DNA from: Nocardia inohanensis NBRC 100128
GTDB lineage: Bacteria > Actinomycetota > Actinomycetes > Mycobacteriales > Mycobacteriaceae
Assembly (NCBI RefSeq): GCF_001612945.1
Contig: NZ_BDBK01000008.1
Location: 558,001 to 622,000, forward strand
DNA: 64,000 bases
Direction of reading: 5' to 3'
Part shown: positions 1 to 7,483 of the stretch, one piece after another
How the letters are laid out: the number at the start of each line of letters is the position of its first letter
Numbering within the stretch: the stretch's first letter is position 1
Program-made: the position numbers and the translations under genes
Notes under the pieces: generated by a model
Told to the model about the DNA's origin: nothing
Databases searched by the model: none
Seen by the model: only the letters and a program-made list of their open reading frames with translations

Positions 1-1012
1 CGGCGACCGCGGCCACCAGACCGGCGGCCGCCCAGCCGAGGCGGCGGCCACCGGTCCGGCCTTCCCGGTTGCCCGATCCGGTCCGGGTGCGCGGCGCCGG
101 TGCACCGCCCGGCGAACCTGGCCCGCCGAACGCCGCCTGCTCGGCGGCGCTCGCCAGCGCGCCGCACGATGCGTAGCGTTCCTCCGGATCTTTGGCCAGC
201 GCGCACCGGACGACCTCGTCCAGCGCCGGCGGCAGCGCCGGGCGCAGCGCGCTGGGTCGCGGCGGCGGATCCGACAGATGCGCACGTACCAGCGCCGCGG
301 GCGTGGCGTGCGGGAAAGGTTTGGTACCCGTGAGCAATTCGAAGAGTGTGCAGCCCAGTGCATAGACGTCCGCGCGCTGATCGATGGCCTGCCCGGTCAG
401 CAATTCGGGGGCGGCGTACGCCAGGGTGGCGACCACGGTGCCCGCCGCCGTCAGGCGCGCGGTGTCCGCGACCGGGCGCGCAATCCCGAAATCGGTGACG
501 TAGACCCGATCGGCCCGCCCCGGCCGCGGTTCCAGCAGAATATTGGCGGGCTTCACGTCTCGATGCAGGACACCGGCCCGATGCGCTTCGTCCAATCCGC
601 GCGCGGCCTCGGTCACCACATGGGTGGCCTGATCCGGCGGTACGCCCTCCGGCCACCGCCGGATCAGCTCGGCGGCATCGATACCGTCGACGAAACCCAT
701 GGCCAGCCACGGCAATCCACTTTCACTACCGCGATCGAACACCGGCACGATATTCGGATGGTCCAGCAGTGCGACCAATTCCGCCTCGCGCCGGAAGCGC
801 GCCGCCTGCTCGGCATCAGCCCGGTCGAATTCCCCTGGCGCCCCGCTGAATTCGGCGTCACCGCCCGGCGAAGTCATCACCTTCAAGGCGTCGTAGCGAG
901 GCAGGCGAGGGTGGGCGGCCAGATACACCGCACCCATTCCGCCCCGGCCCAGGATCCTCTCGATCCGGTAGCCGGCGAATACGTCACCGGGCTCCGGGAG
1001 TGGCGTCCGCAT
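1..1012 (-). CDS. Serine/threonine protein kinase, 3' part off window (kinase 1 of array)
   Basis: This is a membrane Ser/Thr kinase that runs off the left edge, so its membrane and external parts are missing. The start is ATG at 1012, directly after the TAG stop (1015–1013) of the upstream lipoprotein gene, so the two are almost certainly co-transcribed and translationally coupled. The visible N-terminal catalytic domain has a glycine loop GRGGMGAVY, the lysine in DALK (K44), HRDVKPAN and TDFGIAR. Ala/Gly/Arg-rich juxtamembrane sequence begins near the edge. It is closely related to the kinases at 2311–3864 and 5265–6797 and looks like a tandem paralogue. The substrate is unknown; the adjacent lipoprotein may be a partner (inference). 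Confidence 0.9.
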   Translation of the reverse strand, partial: MRTPLPEPGDVFAGYRIERILGRGGMGAVYLAAHPRLPRYDALKVMTSPGGDAEFSGAPGEFDRADAEQAARFRREAELVALLDHPNIVPVFDRGSESGLPWLAMGFVDGIDAAELIRRWPEGVPPDQATHVVTEAARGLDEAHRAGVLHRDVKPANILLEPRPGRADRVYVTDFGIARPVADTARLTAAGTVVATLAYAAPELLTGQAIDQRADVYALGCTLFELLTGTKPFPHATPAALVRAHLSDPPPRPSALRPALPPALDEVVRCALAKDPEERYASCGALASAAEQAAFGGPGSPGGAPAPRTRTGSGNREGRTGGRRLGWAAAGLVAAVA

Positions 1013-2284
1013 CTATGCCACGCCCGCCAGCAGACCGTACTGCGCGGCCACCTTCCGCCGGACATGCTCGTGGTCACGGCTGGTCACCACGGCGTAGTAG
1101 CGGCCGTACAGCAGACGGCAGGTGTAGGTGACCATCGTGTCCACCTCGGACAGTGCGCTCTCCGCGGTCCGGCTGTACTCGAAACAGTGGACGTCCGGAA
1201 CGCCCTCGGGTCCTGCGACGGCCCGCCAGCCGTTCCGGCCGGCATACAGCGCGGGACCGGCATCGAAGTACCGCCGCGCCTCCCGCACCCCGGAGAACCG
1301 CGCGAGCTCGGTCGATCCGTTCACCGCCAGCGCCTCGATCGCCCGGTCGGCGCCGGTCCGTCCGCTCCACAACCAGGCCGCCCGCGCGCCGTACACCACG
1401 CCCGCGCCCTCCACGCTGGTCCCCCAGCGTGCCACCAGGCTCACCATGCCGACGGTGATCATCGGATACGGCCAACGGCCGGGCGCTTCGGGCAGCATCC
1501 GGCGCAGCATGCCGTCGCGGTCCAGTGACAGGGTGGCCAGCTGCGCCCGCGGGGTCGGGGTGAACTCGCGCAGGCGCGGCAGCTGGGCATCGAAAGCCTT
1601 GCGTGCCAGCCCGGTCAACGCCGCCGGGTCGGCCGTGGTCTCGCCGGCGAGCAGGCTCACCACGTACACGTCGTCCGCGATGGTGGCGGCCAGAGTGGGC
1701 ACGGTGGGCCGCCAATGCGCCTGCGCCGCGGGATGATCGGGAATCTCGATCGCTTCGTTGCCGGGGCTCAGCCCCGAGTCGAGGGCGTCGATCTCGGCGG
1801 CCGCCGACCGCGCCGCCTCCGCGTCCGGGAAGCGCAGGACGAGCAGCGACAACACCCGCGCCGCACCGACCGCCGTACCGTCGATCGAAGGCGGAATGCT
1901 CGCCCGGTTCACCGCGCACCCGGCCAGCATCCCGTGCCGGTCCAGCACCGTGCGCACCGGTTCCGCCAGCAGCACACTCGCTTTCGCCGCGGTGGGCAGC
2001 AGCGAAAGGCTGCGGGTGCCGGCGGAGTACGCGAGCTCCGAATCGATCTCGCTGGGATCGATCAGGGCCTCGGCCATGCGCGCCGATTCCACCACGCGCC
2101 CGTACGCGTCGGTCCCGGCCGGTTCGTCGAGCGGGCGAATGCTCATGCCGCCGGTATCGAGCGCGCGCGGTCCCGGATAGTCAGCGACGGGGTTGCCCTG
2201 GACCACGCAGCCGGTGGTGAGCAGCAGCGCCGCCGCCACGAGCAGCGCCGCCACCCCACACCGCCCGGGAATCGGTGACCTCAT
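1013..2284 (-). CDS. DUF7373-like exported lipoprotein (copy A)
   Basis: This is a predicted lipoprotein of about 423 residues. I chose ATG at 2284 because GGAGAG lies 7 nt upstream and the protein then opens with a classic signal: MRSPIPGR, a hydrophobic stretch, and lipobox LLTTGC. An in-frame upstream codon at 2332 would overlap the preceding kinase gene and add a non-signal leader. The mature part has no catalytic motif that I recognise. It aligns by eye along its length with the lipoprotein at 3995–5239, sharing VRTILEQHGLL/VRTVLDRHGML-type segments, LPRLREF and APGRWPYP. From memory it resembles the Nocardia lipoprotein family DUF7373. It lies between two kinases, 26 nt after one and 0 nt before the next, which suggests a kinase–lipoprotein surface system. 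Confidence 0.8.
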   Translation of the reverse strand: MRSPIPGRCGVAALLVAAALLLTTGCVVQGNPVADYPGPRALDTGGMSIRPLDEPAGTDAYGRVVESARMAEALIDPSEIDSELAYSAGTRSLSLLPTAAKASVLLAEPVRTVLDRHGMLAGCAVNRASIPPSIDGTAVGAARVLSLLVLRFPDAEAARSAAAEIDALDSGLSPGNEAIEIPDHPAAQAHWRPTVPTLAATIADDVYVVSLLAGETTADPAALTGLARKAFDAQLPRLREFTPTPRAQLATLSLDRDGMLRRMLPEAPGRWPYPMITVGMVSLVARWGTSVEGAGVVYGARAAWLWSGRTGADRAIEALAVNGSTELARFSGVREARRYFDAGPALYAGRNGWRAVAGPEGVPDVHCFEYSRTAESALSEVDTMVTYTCRLLYGRYYAVVTSRDHEHVRRKVAAQYGLLAGVA

Positions 2285-2310
2285 GCCGTTCGCTCTCCTG
2301 ACCCGGCCGA

Positions 2311-3864
2311 TCACAGCGGCGCGTCTTGCCACCAGCGGGCCCGCAATTCGGCCCCGCTGTTACCGCCGCCGTGAATCTGCAAGCGGCAGAAGTTCCGCGC
2401 CGGATCGTCGAAATACAGCTCCAGCACGCCGGTCGCCCGCTCGAACACGGTCTCGCCGGTGCCGGCGTCGGCCGAGGTCTTCCCGAACCCCCAGGACAGG
2501 GTGCCGCTGCCCGACGCGCGCGACCATCGCTCGGTGCCCTCGGTCGGCACCGCCGCCGGGTCCGGCGAGATCGGCGACCGGTCCGCATTGCACACCACGT
2601 AGATCAGATACGCCGGATCCGAGTCGCCGGCGCACATCAGGAAGTTCTGCGCGACCTGATGGCCGAAGGACAGCTCGTTGTAGTTCTCGTCGGTGGCGGC
2701 ACACCCCGAAAGCCCTTGGTAGCCGATGCCTTCCGGCGTCGCGGGCAGCAGATTGGGCAGGGCCTCCGCGATATAGGCGTATACGCCCCATTCGACCGGA
2801 TCGATGGTTCCCGTGACCGGTGTGTTCGGGGCGGCCTCCGGCTTTCCGGCGCCGGACTCGCCGCCGCCCCCGCGCAGTACGATCACCGCCGTCGCGGCCA
2901 GCGCCGCCACCAGTGTCGCCGCCACTCCCATCGATAGCGAACGGCGTCCATTCCGGCTGCGCCACAATCTATTTCGGGTCACGTGCCGATCGGTCGCGGC
3001 CCGGGGACGCGGCACCGTCTCGGCGGTGCCCACCAGCGCCGCGCGCGCCGCGACGGCCAGCTCGCCGCAACTGCCGTACCGCTCGTCCGGATCCTTGGCC
3101 AGTGCCCGCGCGATCACCGCGTCGAAGGCCGGGGGTACCCCCGGATTCACCACGGACGGCCGGGGCGGCGGCTCGGTGAGGTGTGCGGTGATCAACCCGC
3201 CCGCGCTGTCCCGAGGGAAGGGCACCGACCCGGTGAGCATCTGAAACAGTGTGCAGCCCAAGGCATAGACATCTACGCGATGGTCGATCCGGCTGGTCTC
3301 GATCTGCTCGGGCGCGGCGTAGGCCAGGGTGCCGGTGAACCCGCCGGCGTTCAGCGTGGTCCAGTCCTCGACCCGCCGCGCGATCCCGTAGTCGGTCACC
3401 AGCACCCGCTCGGGCCGGTCCGGCTGCTCGGCGAGCAGGATATTGCCGGGCTTCACATCTCGATGCAGCAGGCCGGCCGCGTGCAGTTCGTCCAAGCCCT
3501 GCGCGGCTTCCCACAGCACGCGTACGGCTCGCTCCGGATCACCGATGCCCCGGCCCGGAACGATCACCTGGGACAGGTCCCGTCCGGGGACGTACTGCAT
3601 CGCGATCCACAGCCGGCCCCGGTACTCGCCCCGGTCGCGCCCGGCCACCAGATTCGGATGCCGCAGCCGCGCAGCCACTTCCGCTTCCCGCAGGAACGCG
3701 GTCCGGAAGACGAGATCGTCGCCGTGTTCCACCGAGAGCACCTTGAGCGCGTCCAGGCGCGGCAGTCGCGGATGCCGGGCCAGGTACACCGTCCCCATCC
3801 CGCCCGCACCGAGTAGTCGTTCGATGCGATAACCGGCGAACACCGTACCGCCGGCGATCTGCAC
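2311..3864 (-). CDS. Transmembrane serine/threonine protein kinase (kinase 2 of array)
   Basis: This is a PknB-type kinase of about 517 residues. The start is GTG at 3864, preceded by a GGAGGGGAG ribosome site. The paralogue at 6797 has the same site and GTG spacing, so I rejected the upstream in-frame codon at 3939. The catalytic domain spans about residues 10–275, with glycine loop GAGGMGTVY, K41 and HRD at 134–136. The metal-binding motif is DYG (158–160) instead of DFG. A basic juxtamembrane segment leads to one membrane span at about 312–330 and an external domain of about 170 residues with four cysteines. The same four cysteines occur in the 5265–6797 kinase, consistent with two disulfides. 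It has its own promoter region with palindrome 3936–3950. Confidence 0.93.
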   Translation of the reverse strand: MQIAGGTVFAGYRIERLLGAGGMGTVYLARHPRLPRLDALKVLSVEHGDDLVFRTAFLREAEVAARLRHPNLVAGRDRGEYRGRLWIAMQYVPGRDLSQVIVPGRGIGDPERAVRVLWEAAQGLDELHAAGLLHRDVKPGNILLAEQPDRPERVLVTDYGIARRVEDWTTLNAGGFTGTLAYAAPEQIETSRIDHRVDVYALGCTLFQMLTGSVPFPRDSAGGLITAHLTEPPPRPSVVNPGVPPAFDAVIARALAKDPDERYGSCGELAVAARAALVGTAETVPRPRAATDRHVTRNRLWRSRNGRRSLSMGVAATLVAALAATAVIVLRGGGGESGAGKPEAAPNTPVTGTIDPVEWGVYAYIAEALPNLLPATPEGIGYQGLSGCAATDENYNELSFGHQVAQNFLMCAGDSDPAYLIYVVCNADRSPISPDPAAVPTEGTERWSRASGSGTLSWGFGKTSADAGTGETVFERATGVLELYFDDPARNFCRLQIHGGGNSGAELRARWWQDAPL

Positions 3865-3935
3865 CGGGGCTCCCCTCCCGTGTCGTGCATCGGTCCAGCG
3901 GACCGATAGATACTGCGTGGCAACAACTCCCGTCG

Positions 3936-3950
3936 GCACTATAACAGTGC
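3936..3950 (-). promoter_or_regulatory. Palindrome GCACT-N5-AGTGC over the kinase 2 -10 region
   Basis: GCACT ATAAC AGTGC is a 5-bp-arm inverted repeat. Read on the minus strand it contains a TATAGT -10-like hexamer, 75–80 nt upstream of the GTG at 3864. The same GCACT-N5-AGTGC unit overlaps the TATAGT of the kinase 3 promoter at 6852–6866. Repetition at the equivalent position of two paralogous genes supports a shared operator. The cognate regulator is unknown. Confidence 0.5.
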
Positions 3951-3994
3951 AACTGCGACAATTCAGGCAAGCAGTAGCACTGCGTGGACACGAG

Positions 3995-5239
3995 TCAGGA
4001 CCAACCGGCCAGCAGCCCGTACTGCACCGCGGCCCGCCGCCGGGAGGACTCCTTGTCCCGGCTGGCGAAGCTCACCGAATACCGCCCGGAGAGCACCCAG
4101 CAGTTGTACTTGAACGCCTGGCTGATCTCCGCCTCGTCCCACTCGGCGCAGGACACGTCCGGCAACCCGTCCGGTCCGAGGTATTCGGTCCATCCCCGTT
4201 CGGGCGTCCGGCGTTTCCGACCGGCCTCGAAGTGTTCGCGGGCAGCAGCGACGGTGGCGAATCGAGTGAGGTCGGTCCAGCCGTTGGTGGCCACCGCTTC
4301 GATCGCCGGATCGGCGACGGCGTCGGCACGCCACAGTCGCACGCCCCGCGGACCTAGCACCACGCCCGCGGCCCGGATCAACGGATTCCACCGATCCACT
4401 CCCTGCACGATGCCCGCGGTCACCACCGGATACGGCCAGCGCCCCGGGGCGTCCGGGACCATATGCGCGAGCATGCCATCAGTGTCCAGCGGCAGCGCGG
4501 CCAGCTGATCCCGTGGGGTCGCGGCGAACTCCCGCAAGCGGGGCAGTTGCGCGTCCAGGGTCTTGCGCACCAGTGCGGTCAACGCGTCCAGGTCCGGTGC
4601 GGCGTCGACCGCGAGCACGTCGACCACGTAGGAACCGGTCGCGACCACGGCCTCCAGCGTCGGCGCGTCGGGACGCCAATGCGCTTGCACCGCAGGATAT
4701 TCCGGCACGGTGACCGGCGTGGTCCGGCCGGTCGCGGCGGCATCGGCGGCATCGACGGCGATGGCGGCCCGCGCCGCGGCCGCATCGTCGGGAAAGCGCA
4801 ATACCGTCACCTCGAGGATTCGGACGGTATCGAAGCGCGGTCCCCGGATCGGCTGGTCGGAGTTCGCGACCGCCACCCCGGTCAGTAATCCGTGCTGTTC
4901 GAGGATCGTGCGCACCGCGGGTTCGAACACCAGCGCCGCGCGGGCGGGCGCGGACAGCAGCATCACTCCTACCGCTCCGGCCGGATTACTCAGCGCGGCA
5001 TCGACTTCGACCGGATCGACCACGGCCTCGGCCAGGCGCGCGGCCTCCAGCACCCGGCCGTACCGCTCACTCCCGCCCGGCGCGGCCAAGGGCGCCAGAC
5101 TGTAGGCGCCGATATCCGCGCTCGCCGGCTCCGGGTACTGGCCCACCGGATGCCCCGGTATCGCACAGCCTGCCACCGGCAGTGACGCGGCGAGCAGCGT
5201 CGCGACCCACCGCCATCCGCGCGAGCTCGGCTTCACCAT
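3995..5239 (-). CDS. DUF7373-like exported lipoprotein (copy B)
   Basis: This is a predicted lipoprotein of about 414 residues, paralogous to the one at 1013–2284. The start is ATG at 5239, with GGAGAGAGG just upstream. It gives the signal peptide MVKPSSRGWRW, a hydrophobic stretch and lipobox LPVAGC, with the lipidated Cys near residue 24. An upstream ATG at 5278 overlaps the preceding kinase and would bury the signal. The mature region is Ala-rich with no recognisable active site. It follows the kinase at 5265–6797 by 25 nt and ends 130 nt before the next kinase start, so it is probably the second gene of a two-gene operon. Extracytoplasmic location is solid; function is unknown. Confidence 0.8.
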   Translation of the reverse strand: MVKPSSRGWRWVATLLAASLPVAGCAIPGHPVGQYPEPASADIGAYSLAPLAAPGGSERYGRVLEAARLAEAVVDPVEVDAALSNPAGAVGVMLLSAPARAALVFEPAVRTILEQHGLLTGVAVANSDQPIRGPRFDTVRILEVTVLRFPDDAAAARAAIAVDAADAAATGRTTPVTVPEYPAVQAHWRPDAPTLEAVVATGSYVVDVLAVDAAPDLDALTALVRKTLDAQLPRLREFAATPRDQLAALPLDTDGMLAHMVPDAPGRWPYPVVTAGIVQGVDRWNPLIRAAGVVLGPRGVRLWRADAVADPAIEAVATNGWTDLTRFATVAAAREHFEAGRKRRTPERGWTEYLGPDGLPDVSCAEWDEAEISQAFKYNCWVLSGRYSVSFASRDKESSRRRAAVQYGLLAGWS

Positions 5240-5264
5240 GGACCTCTCTCCGGCCGGCTGACGT

Positions 5265-6797
5265 TCACAGCGGCGCATCCGGCCACCATCGCGCCCGCAG
5301 TTCGGCCCCGCTGCTGGTGTATCCGAATACTTTCATCCGGCAGAAGTCGCGATCCTTGCCCTCGAAGTACAGCTCGAGCCAAGCCTGCGCGCCTTCGAAC
5401 GATGCGGCGGCCGCCGCGTATCCCCAGAACAATGTGCCCGATCCCGACTTGCGGGACCACCGCTCGCTGCCCTGCGCGGCTATCGGGGATGCGTCGGGGG
5501 TGATCGGCGCTCGATCGGTGTTGCAGGTGAGCTGTACGAGCCGCACCGGATCCACATCGCCGTCGCAGCTCACCACTTCGACCGGCAGCGCGACCGTGAA
5601 ATTCAATTCGACGCCGTGTTCGTCCTCGGGCCAGCAGCCCGAGACCGCCTGATAACCGGTCGAGTCCGGAGCAGGCGGCAGCAGATCCGGAAACGCCTGT
5701 GCGATATAGGCGTACGCGCCCCATTCGGCGGGCTCGACGGTCCCGGTGCGCGGCGGGATCGGCGTCGCGGTCACCGGCCCCGCCACGGAATGATCATCGC
5801 TGCGCGCGGCCGCCATCGCGCCCGCCCCGGCCACGAGCGCGGTGACCAGCGTCGCCGCGATCATCGTCCGCCGACCCGGCCGCCGGCGCGGCGGCCGGAT
5901 CCCCTTGTCCGCCTCCGGATTCCGTGAGACCCGCGGGACGCGCACGGTCTCCTCGATCCCGGCTCGGGCCGCGCGCACCGCCACCGCCAGCTCACCGCAG
6001 CTGCCGTAGCGATCCGCCGGATCCTTGGCCATGGCGCGGGCCACCACCGCGTCGAAAGTCGGGGGCACCGCCGGATTCAGCCGTGACGGCGGCGGCGCGT
6101 CCTCGTGCAGGTGCGCGTAGATCAGCCCGCCGATGGTCTCCCGCGGAAACGGTACCGATCCGGTGAGCATCTGAAACAGCGTGCAGCCCAAGGCATACAC
6201 ATCGACGCGGTGATCGATCCGGCCACCCTCGAGCTGTTCGGGGGCGGCGTAGGCCAGCGTCCCGCTGAACCCGCCGCCGTTGACGGTGGTCCAGTCCTCT
6301 ACGCGCCGGGCGATGCCGAAATCGGTGACCAGCACCCGATCGGTGCGGCCCGCCGCCTCGGAGATCAAGATGTTGGCGGGCTTCACATCTCGATGCAGCA
6401 GCCCCGCGCGATGCAGCTCGCCGAGGCCCTGCGCCGCCTCACCGAGAATATGCACGACGCGATCGAGATCGTCACCGGCGATGTGCCCCGGCCGGATCAG
6501 TCCGCTCAGATCGCCGCCCGGGACATACTGCATGGCGATCCACAGCCGGCCCGCGTCCTCGCCGCGATCGTGCACCGCGACCAAGTTCGGGTGGCGCAGC
6601 CGCGCGGCCACTTCGGCTTCACGCAGAAAATTCGCACGGAACCCGGGGTCGTCACCGTGCTGGGCCGAGAGCACCTTGAGTGCGTCCCGCCGCGGCAATC
6701 GGGGATGCTCGGCCAGGTATACCGTCCCCATTCCACCGGACCCCAGCGTGCGCTCGATCCGATATCCCGCGAACGTCGCGCCGACGTCGAACTCCAC
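5265..6797 (-). CDS. Transmembrane serine/threonine protein kinase (kinase 3 of array)
   Basis: This is a PknB-type kinase of 510 residues starting at GTG 6797, with GGAGGGGAG upstream. The catalytic domain has loop GSGGMGTVY, K41, HRD 135–137 and a canonical DFG at 159–161. An Arg-rich stretch (about 300–310) precedes a single membrane helix (about 311–331). The C-terminal external domain carries four cysteines in the contexts SGC, SCDG, TCNT and FCRM. It begins with a TGTVEPAEWG segment that matches TGTIDPVEWG in kinase 2. This is the promoter-proximal gene of the array, and lipoprotein copy B follows after 25 nt. It probably senses a cell-envelope or extracellular signal through the disulfide-bonded domain (inference). 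Confidence 0.93.
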   Translation of the reverse strand: MEFDVGATFAGYRIERTLGSGGMGTVYLAEHPRLPRRDALKVLSAQHGDDPGFRANFLREAEVAARLRHPNLVAVHDRGEDAGRLWIAMQYVPGGDLSGLIRPGHIAGDDLDRVVHILGEAAQGLGELHRAGLLHRDVKPANILISEAAGRTDRVLVTDFGIARRVEDWTTVNGGGFSGTLAYAAPEQLEGGRIDHRVDVYALGCTLFQMLTGSVPFPRETIGGLIYAHLHEDAPPPSRLNPAVPPTFDAVVARAMAKDPADRYGSCGELAVAVRAARAGIEETVRVPRVSRNPEADKGIRPPRRRPGRRTMIAATLVTALVAGAGAMAAARSDDHSVAGPVTATPIPPRTGTVEPAEWGAYAYIAQAFPDLLPPAPDSTGYQAVSGCWPEDEHGVELNFTVALPVEVVSCDGDVDPVRLVQLTCNTDRAPITPDASPIAAQGSERWSRKSGSGTLFWGYAAAAASFEGAQAWLELYFEGKDRDFCRMKVFGYTSSGAELRARWWPDAPL

Positions 6798-6851
6798 GGG
6801 GCTCCCCTCCCGATTTCACTGGGCCCCGCACTCCCGCAATGGCTCTGGTCC

Positions 6852-6884
6852 GCACTATATAAGTGCCGACCAGTCCGCAACAAT
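6852..6884 (-). promoter_or_regulatory. Promoter of kinase 3 operon with embedded palindrome
   Basis: On the minus strand a TTGTTG -35-like hexamer and a TATAGT -10-like hexamer are separated by 18 nt. The -10 lies inside the inverted repeat GCACT ATATA AGTGC (6852–6866), which is the same repeat found upstream of kinase 2. The start codon is about 55 nt downstream. A repressor bound here would block the -10. Confidence 0.5.
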
Positions 6885-7012
6885 CGCCGCCGGTCCCGAG
6901 CCCCGGACTCACGCCACGTGACGCGGATCATGGAAACTGACCGGTCCGCTGCGACGATGAGCCCTATGATGCCGAATGGCTATCGTGATCGAAGACGATG
7001 GAGGGAAACGCG

Positions 7013-7414
7013 ATGACAGCACGTACCGCCAAGCGTGTGGGCGCGATCGTATCGGCCGCCGGAGCCGCACTCGCCCTGGGAATGGGGGTGGCGCATGCCG
7101 GTGAGTGGCCCGAGCAGCAGCCCAACAGTCCCATCTCGGTGTTCGAGACGAAGAACTTTCTGACGCCGGACAATCCGGGGTATTGGAATCCGTTCGACTT
7201 CGGCAATCGGCTGACTTCGCCGTATGGCACCAGCACTCGGATCGTGTGCAACAGCTTTCACGGGGTGACCATGTCTTGCTGGCAGGCCGATCAGGACGGG
7301 AATCCGCACCAGTTGCAGAAGTTGCCGTTCAATTTCCCGGCGCTGCCGGGGTATGGGCGGCTCGATGGCGGCAGCAACTTCGTTTATCCGGGATATATCC
7401 CCGGGGTGAGCTGA
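7013..7414 (+). CDS. Small secreted protein of unknown function
   Basis: This is a protein of about 133 residues. I chose ATG at 7013 rather than the in-frame ATG at 6998, because GGAGGG (7000–7005) is then a correctly spaced ribosome site. The product opens with a clear Sec signal (MTARTAKR, an Ala/Gly/Leu-rich core, GVAHA/GE cleavage). The mature protein is about 105 residues and is rich in Pro, Asn and Gly, with two cysteines (IVCNSF and MSCWQ) that could form a disulfide. I recognise no domain. It is transcribed divergently from the kinase 3 operon, and a strong hairpin follows its stop codon. Confidence 0.75.
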   Translation: MTARTAKRVGAIVSAAGAALALGMGVAHAGEWPEQQPNSPISVFETKNFLTPDNPGYWNPFDFGNRLTSPYGTSTRIVCNSFHGVTMSCWQADQDGNPHQLQKLPFNFPALPGYGRLDGGSNFVYPGYIPGVS

Positions 7415-7437
7415 GTTCGGCTCTGCGCGAACGACGA

Positions 7438-7472
7438 AAGCGGCGCATCTCCGGTGAGGAGATGCGCCGCTT
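7438..7472. terminator. Bidirectional hairpin between convergent genes
   Basis: AAGCGGCGCATCTCC, a 5-nt loop, then GGAGATGCGCCGCTT forms a perfect 15-bp stem. It lies between the stop of the secreted-protein gene (7414) and the stop of the proteasomal ATPase (7484), so it can serve both strands. There is no long T tract. Confidence 0.8.
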
Positions 7473-7483
7473 CGGTTTCCGGC

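Noticed and set aside
278..1528. Long plus-strand frames over the kinase–lipoprotein array
   Set aside because: They run antisense to clear kinase and lipoprotein genes and have no ribosome sites or domains.
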